Part shown: one piece after another, positions 6,159 to 11,421 of the stretch | Layout: each line of letters begins with the position of its first letter | How positions within the stretch are numbered: the stretch's first letter is position 1 | NCBI GenBank assembly: GCA_003221435.1 | Contig: QHRS01000048.1 | Location: 1 to 11,421 of the forward strand | DNA: 11,421 bases | Source of the DNA: Candidatus Rokuibacteriota bacterium | Lineage (GTDB): Bacteria; Methylomirabilota; Methylomirabilia; Rokubacteriales; CSP1-6 | Direction of reading: 5' to 3' | Notes under the pieces: generated by a model | Seen by the model: only the letters and a program-made list of their open reading frames with translations | The model's database searches: none | What the model was told of the DNA's origin: nothing | Position numbers and translations under genes: made by a program

Positions 6159-6923
6159 TCAGCCCGCGGTGAAGCCGCCATCGACCACCAGCTCGGCGCC
6201 GGTCATGAACGACGAGTCGTCGCTGGCGAGGAAGAGGGCGACGGTCGCGATCTCGCGCGGGTCAGCGATTCGACCGAGCGGAATGCCCGCCGCGAACTCC
6301 CGGCGCAGCTCATCCGTCAGATAGGGCGCCTGCAGCGGCGTGTCCACGATGCCCGGATGGATGATGTTGCAGCGGATCCGGTCTCGGGCGAACTGGATCG
6401 CCAGCGACTTCGTCAGCGAGATCAAGGCGCCTTTCGCCGAGGTGTAGGCGTCCTGGGCGCGTGTGAACCCGACCAGGGCGGACACGGACCCCATCATGAT
6501 GACAGACCCGCCGCCGCCTCGCTGCAGATGCGGGATCCCGTACTTGGTCACCCAGAACACCGATTTCAGGTTGATCGCCATCACCCGATCCCACCACTGC
6601 CCGTCGGTCTCGAGCACCGAGCGATCGCGGTCCTTCCAGAGGACGCCCGCGTTGTTGTAAAGGATGTTGAGCCCGCCGAAGTGGCGCGCGCCGTCGGCGA
6701 TCATCCGCTCCACGTCCGCCTCGATGGAGACGTCCCCGGTCACCGCGAGCGCCTCGCCGCGCTCCGTCTTGACGCGCGCCACCGTCTCCTTCGCCGCCTT
6801 GCCGTCGATGTCAGCGATCACGACGCGGGCGCCCTCCTGTGCGAACAGCACCGCCGCCGCGCGCCCGATCCCCATCCCCGCGCCCGTGATGAACGCGATC
6901 TTCCCCTTGAGCCGCTCCCCCAT
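6159..6923 (-). CDS. SDR family NAD(P)-dependent oxidoreductase
   Basis: This 254-residue classical short-chain dehydrogenase/reductase would interconvert an alcohol and a ketone, or act on a similar substrate, with a nicotinamide cofactor in the cytoplasm. It shows the Rossmann glycine motif TGAGMGIG at 13-20 and Asp38 at the end of strand beta-2, which favours NAD(H) over NADP(H). It also has NNAG at 90-93 and the catalytic set Asn118, Ser146, Tyr160 and Lys164 (YTSAK). The C-terminal FLASDDSSFMTGAELVVDGG is standard for the class. Length is normal. The start at 6923 has GAGG seven bases upstream. It lies 179 bases behind the glutamine synthetase family gene on the same strand; co-transcription is possible. 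Substrate cannot be named from the sequence. A decayed fragment of a close relative lies at about 1490-1690. Confidence 0.93.
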   Translation of the reverse strand: MGERLKGKIAFITGAGMGIGRAAAVLFAQEGARVVIADIDGKAAKETVARVKTERGEALAVTGDVSIEADVERMIADGARHFGGLNILYNNAGVLWKDRDRSVLETDGQWWDRVMAINLKSVFWVTKYGIPHLQRGGGGSVIMMGSVSALVGFTRAQDAYTSAKGALISLTKSLAIQFARDRIRCNIIHPGIVDTPLQAPYLTDELRREFAAGIPLGRIADPREIATVALFLASDDSSFMTGAELVVDGGFTAG

Positions 6924-7020
6924 AGAGCCGCCTCACTCCCCGCCATGCGCGGCCAAGTCACGAACCAGACGCGGCCAGTGGCCGGAGAAGCCGAGCGCCG
7001 CGCCGCCCGGCGACGCCTCG

Positions 7021-7041
7021 GTGGCCCGAGAATCGGGCCAC
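7021..7041. repeat. 9-bp perfect hairpin between the glutamine synthetase family gene and the SDR gene
   Basis: GTGGCCCGA and TCGGGCCAC pair perfectly around the triloop GAA, in the middle of the 179-base gap between two same-strand genes. No T tract follows on either strand. It could reduce read-through or protect one part of a joint mRNA; neither is proven. The rest of the gap shows nothing I can name. Confidence 0.4.
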
Positions 7042-7102
7042 ACCGGAGTGCACGTGACGGGAGGAGCGCCGCTGCATGGCGAAGTGAATCGCCGCGGCAT
7101 CG

Positions 7103-8447
7103 TCAAATCCGCTCGAAGTTCCGCATCAGCTCCCAGTCGGTCACGGCCTGATCGAACGCCTGCTGCTCCAGCCGCGCGGCGTGCAGGTAGTGCTCGACGA
7201 CCCGCTCGCCGAAGGCGGCTCGGGCGACCTCCGAGCGCTCCAGCTCGCTGATCGCCTCACGCAGGGTCTTCGGCACCTGGGGCAGCGTGGCGTCCGCGTA
7301 GGCGTTGCCCTCGTAGAGCTTCGGTGGCTTGAGCTTCTGCGTGATCCCGTGCAGCCCCGCCGCGATGGTCGCCGCGAACGCCAGGTAGGGGTTGGCGTCG
7401 GCGCCGGGGATCCGATTCTCGACGCGGAACCCCGGGCCCTCGCCGCAGAGCCGGAAGCCGCACGTGCGGTTGTCCCAGGCCGCCACGATCCGCGTCGGCG
7501 CGAACGACGCCGCCTGGTAGCGCTTGTACGAGTTGATCGTCGGCGAGTAGAAGTACGCCAGCTCCCGCGCGGCGGCGAGCTGCCCGGCCAGCCACTGCTG
7601 GAAGACCGGGGGGCGCGAAGAGCGCCTTCCGGCCCGTCCGATCCCACAGCGACGAGTGCACGTGGAAGGACGAGCCCGCGGCGCCCATGTCGTACTTCGC
7701 CATGAAGGTCACCGAGCAGCCCTGGAGATGCGCGATCTCTTTCGCTCCGTGTTTGTAGAGCGCGGTGCGGTCCGCCATCTCGAGGGCCTCGGCGTAGGCG
7801 AGGTTGATCTCCTCCTGGCCCCGTCCCCACTCGCCCTTGGAGGTCTCGACGGGCACGTCCGCGCCCTCCATGCCGTTCCGGATCGCCCGGATGAGCGGCT
7901 CCTCCTTCGTCGTCTGCAAGATGTGATAGTCCTCGAGATAGCCCGCCACCGGCGTCAAGTTCTGGTAACGCTTGGCGCGGGCGTCCTCGAAGGATTCCCG
8001 GAAGCAGTAGAGCTCCAGCTCCGCGGCCGTCTTGACCACGTAGCCGAGCGACGCCGCGCGGGCGATCTGGCGCTTCAGGACCGAGCGCGGCGCCTCCTCG
8101 AGGAGGCCACCGTCCTCGCCGTACACGTCGCAGAAGACGAGCGCGGTCTTCGGCAGCCAGGGGATCACCCGCAGCGTGGCCATGTCCGGCACCATCTTCA
8201 TGTCGCCGTAGCCGCGCTCCCACGAGGTGAGCTTGAAGCCGGGCAACGGCTCCATCTCCATGTCGACGGTGAAGAGGTACATGCACGCGTGCACGCCGTC
8301 TGGGACCGCGTGATCGAGGAAGTAGCGGCCGACCAGGCGCTTGCCCATCAGCCGCCCGTAGCCATCGGGGATGACCGCCAGGACGGTATCGATCGCGTCG
8401 TTGCGGATGAGGGATTCGAGCGTTGGGAGATCGAGCCGGCCCGGCAT
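7103..8447 (-). pseudogene. Glutamine synthetase family protein, broken by a one-base frameshift (or assembly error)
   Basis: Enzymes of this family join glutamate, by an ATP-driven gamma-glutamyl phosphate step, to ammonia or to an amine. Residues 1-279 are read from 8447 in one frame; from about 7608 the family sequence continues one frame over (VFQQWLAGQLAAARELAYFY and on) to the stop at 7103. Removing one C from the six-C run at 7608-7613 restores a normal 447-residue protein. Conserved parts lie on both sides: AELELYCF (acidic metal ligands Glu143, Glu145), GQEEINL (210-216), GSSFHVHSSLW (His262, His264), and after the break NRTCGFRLCG and FRVENRIPGADANPYL. Without correction the first frame stays open to 7257 and gives a nonsense C-terminus lacking the arginine-rich active-site part. 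The start at 8447 has only a weak ribosome binding site; a 25-codon ORF ends eight bases before it. Gamma-glutamyl-amine ligase (PuuA-like) is as likely as true glutamine synthetase. Confidence 0.88.
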
Positions 8448-8455
8448 GCCGCGGG

Positions 8456-8533
8456 TCAGTCGAGGAACGTGCCGTCCTGGAATTCGCGAATCGCCTGCAT
8501 GATCTCCGGGCGAGGGCGCATCACCGCCAGCAT
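8456..8533 (-). CDS. Possible 25-residue ORF leading the glutamine synthetase family gene
   Basis: The ATG at 8533 follows TGAGGTGAT, a reasonable ribosome binding site, and the ORF ends in TGA eight bases before the ATG of the glutamine synthetase family gene. That gene lacks a strong binding site of its own, so coupled translation is plausible. The peptide ends PEIMQAIREFQDGTFLD, which resembles the C-terminal helix of pirin-family proteins (pattern EIxQAIxDFxxGxF). An in-frame TGA just upstream and no further pirin sequence mean that it is either a remnant or an independent small ORF. Low confidence on both counts. Confidence 0.35.
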   Translation of the reverse strand: MLAVMRPRPEIMQAIREFQDGTFLD

Positions 8534-8564
8534 ATCACCTCAGCCAAGGTCGCACCGCGAGCCT

Positions 8565-8594
8565 TTGCCCGTGTCGCTGTTGCCCGTGTCGCTT
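8565..8594. repeat. Two tandem copies of a 15-bp unit in the divergent promoter region
   Basis: TTGCCCGTGTCGCTG (8565-8579) is followed directly by TTGCCCGTGTCGCTT (8580-8594), 14 of 15 bases identical. The pair lies in the 160-base gap between the divergent small ORF/glutamine synthetase gene and the molybdoenzyme operon, and overlaps the proposed -35 box of the latter. It may be a duplicated regulator-binding site or simple slippage; the sequence cannot decide. Confidence 0.6.
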
Positions 8595-8621
8595 GTCGCG
8601 CGAACAGCGGTCGTGTATCGT
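8593..8621 (+). promoter_or_regulatory. Candidate sigma-70-like promoter of the molybdoenzyme operon
   Basis: TTGTCG (8593-8598) and TATCGT (8616-8621) are 17 bases apart, each matching four of six consensus positions. They lie 73 bases before the start codon at 8694. Spacing is ideal but the boxes are imperfect, so this is only a candidate. Confidence 0.35.
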
Positions 8622-8625
8622 CCGA

Positions 8626-8667
8626 GACGCCGCGGCGTCGCCCGGCTCGACTGGCCGACGCGGCGTC
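8626..8667. promoter_or_regulatory. Pair of GACGC/GCGTC dyads, candidate operator of the molybdoenzyme operon
   Basis: GACGCCGCGGCGTC (8626-8639) is a perfect 14-bp palindrome and GACGCGGCGTC (8657-8667) is a 5-1-5 palindrome with the same half-site. Their centres are about 30 bp apart, close to three DNA turns. The first would overlap the transcription start of the candidate promoter just upstream, where a repressor would act. Regulation is inferred; no regulator gene is in the window. Confidence 0.35.
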
Positions 8668-8693
8668 CACGATTTCGAGACTGGGAGGCGAGC

Positions 8694-9161
8694 ATGATCT
8701 CACTCAGCGTGAACGGCACGACGCACCGGGTCGATGTCCCACCCGAGACGTCGCTTCTGTGGTTCGTGCGGGAAACCCTGGGCCTCACCGGCACCAAGTA
8801 CGGGTGTGGCATCGCGCTCTGCGGCGCCTGCACCGTGCACGTCGACGGCGCCCCCGTCCGGTCCTGCGTGACGCCGGTGTCCGCGGCGGATGGCAAGCAC
8901 GTCATCACCATCGAGGGCCTCTCGGCCAGGACCGACCACCCCGTCCAGCAGGCGTGGATCGCGCTCGACGTCGCGCAGTGCGGCTACTGCCAGTCCGGCC
9001 AGCTCATGTCGGCGGCGGCGCTACTCGCAAGGACGCCGAACCCGACCGACGCGGACATCGATGACGCGATGGCCGGCAACATCTGTCGCTGTGGCACCTA
9101 TCAGCGGATCCGGGCCGCGATCCACCAGGCCGCCGCGATGGCGAGGGGAGGAGCGCGATGA
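8694..9161 (+). CDS. (2Fe-2S)-binding subunit of an IorAB-type molybdenum oxidoreductase
   Basis: This 155-residue subunit carries electrons from the molybdenum site of its partner. The N-terminal plant-type ferredoxin domain holds one [2Fe-2S] cluster on Cys38, Cys43, Cys46 and Cys58 (CGIALCGAC). The C-terminal helical domain holds the second on Cys96, Cys99, Cys131 and Cys133 (CGYCQSGQ, NICRCGTYQRI). All eight ligands are present, and the length is normal for the isoquinoline 1-oxidoreductase alpha / xanthine dehydrogenase small-subunit class. The start at 8694 has GGGAGG five bases upstream. The frame stays open far upstream inside the opposite-strand gene, but that part is not coding for this protein. 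It has no signal peptide, so it probably leaves the cytoplasm bound to the Tat-signal large subunit. Its stop overlaps the next start (ATGA), showing a coupled operon. Confidence 0.95.
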   Translation: MISLSVNGTTHRVDVPPETSLLWFVRETLGLTGTKYGCGIALCGACTVHVDGAPVRSCVTPVSAADGKHVITIEGLSARTDHPVQQAWIALDVAQCGYCQSGQLMSAAALLARTPNPTDADIDDAMAGNICRCGTYQRIRAAIHQAAAMARGGAR

Positions 9162-11305
9162 AGACGACGCTCAGTCGACGCGCAATGTTGAAGGGCGGCC
9201 TGGCGCTCGGCACCGGGCTTGGACTCGGGCTCCGGGTTCCGATCGGTCCCTCCGACCCGGCTTCAGCGCAGTCCGCCCGGACGCTGGCGCCGAGCCAGTG
9301 GCTCACCATCGACCGCGACGGCATCGTGACGATCGTCAGCTCGGTGCCCGAGATGGGCCAGGGTTCGCTCACCACGATGCCGATGATCATCGCGGACGAG
9401 CTCGATGCCGACTGGAGCAAGGTCCGGGTCGAGCAGGCCCCGGCGAATCCGAAGCTCTACGCGAACCCGGTCACGGGGACCCAGTCCTACGGCGGGAGCC
9501 GCGGCATCCGCGATCACCTCCAGACGTGGCGCAAGGCGGGCGCCGCCGCCCGCCAGATGCTCGTCGAGGCGGCGGCACGAGAGTGGGGTGTGCCCGCCGA
9601 GGAACTTGAGACCGAGCCGGGCACGGTGGTCCATCGGCGGAGCGGGCGCAAGGCCTCCTACGGAGAGCTGGTCGCGAAGGCCGCTGAGCTTCCGGTCCCC
9701 GAGAACCCGACGCTCAAGACCCCCGATCGGTTCCGCTACATCGGCAAAGGCGTCCCCCGCCGCGACATGCGCTCCAAGGTCAACGGCTCCGCGGTCTACG
9801 GGCTCGACGTGAAGGTGCCGGGGATGCTCGTCGCGTCGATCGAGCGTTGTCCGGTGCTCGGCGGCAAGGTCCGGAGCTTCGACGCCACAGCCGCGATGCG
9901 CGTGCCCGGCATCAGGCGCGTCGTTCAGGTCACCAACGGCGTCGCCGTTGTCGCCGACACCTTCGGCGCCGCGCTGAACGGCCGCAGGGCGCTCACGATC
10001 ACCTGGGACGAGGGACCGCTCGCCCAGGTGAGCAGCGCCCAGATCATCCGTGACTACGCGGCGCTTGCCACGCAGCCGGGCCAGGTCGCGCGCAAGGACG
10101 GCGATGCCGATGCCGTGCTGGGGAGCAGCGCCAACGTCGTCGTAGCAACCTATCAGGTGCCGTTCCTCGAGCACGCCTGCATGGAGCCGATGAACGCCAC
10201 CGCCCACGTCAGGCCCGACGCCTGCGAGATCTGGGCCCCGACCCAGAATCCCGGCGGCACGCAGGTCACAGGAGCACGACTCACCGGGCTTCCGCCCGAG
10301 AAGGTCACGGTCCACACGACCTTGCTCGGTGGTGGATTCGGCCGGCGCGGCGAGCAGGACTTTATCACCGACGCCGTGGAGACCTCCAAGGCCGTCGGCG
10401 CGCCGGTGAAGCTCGTCTGGACCCGCGAGGATGACCTGACCCACGGGTTTTACCGCCCGGCGACCTACAACGTCTTCCGCGCCGCGCTCGACCCGCGCGG
10501 GATGCCGGTGGCGTGGTGGAACCGGATCGTCGGCCCCGGCATCTTCATCCAAAAAGGCCGGGCCAAGCCCGGCGAGATCGACCCCACCGCCGTCGGGGGC
10601 GCGCGCGACATCCCCTACGACATCCCGAATGTCCAGGTCGAGTGGATCAATCGCGACCTCGGCGTTCCGCTCGGCTTCTGGCGGTCGGTCGCGTCGTCGC
10701 AGAACGCGTTCATCACCGAGAGCTTCGTCGACGAGCTCGCCCACCTGGCCGGCAAGGATCCGTACGAGTATCGTCGCGCCCTCCTCGGGAAGTCGCCCCG
10801 CCACAAAGGGGTCCTGGAGCTCGCCGCCACGAAGGCGAATTGGGGCGCGCCGCTGGCGGCGGGCCACGGGCTCGGCATCGCGGTCGCGTCCTCGTACGCG
10901 AGCTATGTGGCCCATGTGGCCGAGGTGTCGGTGGCGCCGGACGGCCGGCTCCGTGTCCATCGCATCGTCTGCGCGATCGACTGTGGCATTGCCGTCAACC
11001 CCGATCAGGTGAGGGCACAAATGGAAGGCGGCGCGATCTACGCCCTCACCGCCGCGCTGTACGGCGAGATCACCATCGACCGCGGCCGCGTCCAGCAGTC
11101 GAACTTCCACGACTACCCGATGCTCCGGATCAACGAGGCGCCACCCGTCGAGGTGCACATCCTCGACTCGGGCGAGGCGCCCGGCGGGCTCGGCGAGCCG
11201 GGCGTGCCGAGCGTCGCGCCCGCGGTCACGAACGCGGTCTTCGCGGTGACGGGCAAGCGGCTCCGCACGCTGCCGATCCGACCCGAGGCGCTCAGGCGCG
11301 CCTGA
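9158..11305 (+). CDS. Molybdopterin-binding large subunit of an IorAB-type oxidoreductase (isoquinoline 1-oxidoreductase beta-like), Tat-exported
   Basis: The 715-residue protein is the catalytic subunit of a xanthine-oxidase-family hydroxylase that oxidises an N-heterocycle or aldehyde with water as oxygen source. The N-terminus has a twin-arginine signal: SRRAMLK at 6-12, a glycine/leucine-rich stretch, and an ASA cleavage site near 35-37. The holoenzyme is thus probably periplasmic. Family motifs are PEMGQGS (64-70) and GGGFGRR (391-397), both pterin-cofactor contacts, LGFWRSVASSQNAFITESF at 505-523, and the catalytic glutamate Glu680 in GLGEPGVP. Single-chain beta subunits of this layout usually bind the cytosine-dinucleotide form of the cofactor. 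It overlaps the 2Fe-2S subunit gene by four bases (ATGA). No cytochrome subunit or maturation chaperone (XdhC/CoxI-like) is seen before the window ends, and the true substrate cannot be told from the sequence. Confidence 0.95.
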   Translation: MKTTLSRRAMLKGGLALGTGLGLGLRVPIGPSDPASAQSARTLAPSQWLTIDRDGIVTIVSSVPEMGQGSLTTMPMIIADELDADWSKVRVEQAPANPKLYANPVTGTQSYGGSRGIRDHLQTWRKAGAAARQMLVEAAAREWGVPAEELETEPGTVVHRRSGRKASYGELVAKAAELPVPENPTLKTPDRFRYIGKGVPRRDMRSKVNGSAVYGLDVKVPGMLVASIERCPVLGGKVRSFDATAAMRVPGIRRVVQVTNGVAVVADTFGAALNGRRALTITWDEGPLAQVSSAQIIRDYAALATQPGQVARKDGDADAVLGSSANVVVATYQVPFLEHACMEPMNATAHVRPDACEIWAPTQNPGGTQVTGARLTGLPPEKVTVHTTLLGGGFGRRGEQDFITDAVETSKAVGAPVKLVWTREDDLTHGFYRPATYNVFRAALDPRGMPVAWWNRIVGPGIFIQKGRAKPGEIDPTAVGGARDIPYDIPNVQVEWINRDLGVPLGFWRSVASSQNAFITESFVDELAHLAGKDPYEYRRALLGKSPRHKGVLELAATKANWGAPLAAGHGLGIAVASSYASYVAHVAEVSVAPDGRLRVHRIVCAIDCGIAVNPDQVRAQMEGGAIYALTAALYGEITIDRGRVQQSNFHDYPMLRINEAPPVEVHILDSGEAPGGLGEPGVPSVAPAVTNAVFAVTGKRLRTLPIRPEALRRA

Positions 11306-11345
11306 CGTCGTGCAGGCGGACCCTGCCCACTCGCCCTTCCCGAAG

Positions 11346-11366
11346 AAAAAACCCCTCGTGTTGGGG
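11346..11366 (-). terminator. Weak intrinsic terminator for a minus-strand gene to the right of the window
   Basis: On the minus strand CCCC, a 7-base loop and GGGG are followed directly by six T residues. The stem is short but all G-C. The T tract lies on the minus-strand side, so it would end transcription coming from the right edge, facing the end of the molybdoenzyme operon. No plus-strand T-tailed hairpin follows that operon. Confidence 0.4.
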
Positions 11367-11384
11367 ACCCGGCATTCTCCGGCA

Positions 11385-11412
11385 GGTAGAGCGCGGAGGA
11401 TCGCGCTCTACC
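11385..11412. repeat. 11-bp perfect hairpin downstream of the molybdoenzyme operon
   Basis: GGTAGAGCGCG and CGCGCTCTACC pair perfectly around the loop GAGGAT, about 80 bases after the operon's stop codon. No T run follows on either strand. It may stabilise the 3' end of the operon mRNA, help a factor-dependent terminator, or be a palindromic repeat. It is close to the window edge and the neighbouring gene is unseen. Confidence 0.5.
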
Positions 11413-11421
11413 CCGGGGCTC

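Noticed and set aside
7656..8693. N-terminal extension of the 2Fe-2S subunit reading frame
   Set aside because: The frame is open, but it crosses the opposite-strand glutamine synthetase gene. The family starts at the ATG at 8694, which has GGGAGG in front.
9263..11158. Minus-strand open frame of 631 codons
   Set aside because: It is antisense to the molybdopterin subunit gene, whose motifs are complete; the frame is a GC artefact.
1..11421. CRISPR array, tRNA, rRNA, transposase or phage/defence system
   Set aside because: I read through both strands for repeated spacers, cloverleaf arms, transposase motifs and known defence genes and found none.

Overview
The window is high-GC DNA from an uncultured-looking Gram-negative soil or subsurface bacterium. 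The gene styles (a Tat-exported isoquinoline-oxidoreductase-type molybdoenzyme, SDR and glutamine synthetase family genes, and an outer-membrane beta-barrel protein) suggest Candidatus Rokubacteria/Methylomirabilota or a similar GC-rich phylum. This is a guess from gene style; no rRNA or other phylogenetic marker is present. Almost everything up to about 8.5 kb lies on the minus strand, and the last 2.6 kb is on the plus strand.

Left part (1-2028, minus): the N-terminal part of a predicted outer-membrane beta-barrel protein, cut by the window edge. Next comes a small exported protein with a two-copy Gly/Trp-rich repeat and a good intrinsic terminator. Then come a decayed fragment of a short-chain dehydrogenase gene and a small conserved protein of the family usually labelled 'phosphoribosylpyrophosphate synthetase'.

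Stress cluster (2172-5897, minus): transcription order is a 32-codon leader ORF, hsp20, lon and then dps. The leader ORF overlaps hsp20 by one base (TAATG), and hsp20 overlaps lon by one base (TGATG), so the three are probably translationally coupled. The leader is rich in inverted repeats, including a perfect 10-bp pair ending four bases before the hsp20 ribosome binding site. Small heat-shock chaperone, ATP-dependent protease and ferritin-like DNA protector together make a protein- and oxidative-damage module.

Metabolic part (6159-11305): a minus-strand glutamine synthetase family gene is broken by one extra C in a homopolymer and is followed by an intact SDR oxidoreductase. Divergent from them, a two-gene operon encodes a 2Fe-2S subunit and a Tat-signal molybdopterin subunit of an aldehyde/N-heterocycle oxidoreductase of the IorAB type. 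The divergent promoter region (8534-8693) holds two GACGC...GCGTC dyads, a 15-bp tandem repeat and a plausible sigma-70-like promoter. Joint use in catabolism of a nitrogen-containing compound is a guess from proximity only.

No rRNA, tRNA, CRISPR array, transposase or phage gene was seen. The most unusual signals are the structured, coupled hsp20-lon leader, the SDR fragment matching the SDR gene 4.7 kb away, and the homopolymer frameshift in the glutamine synthetase gene.
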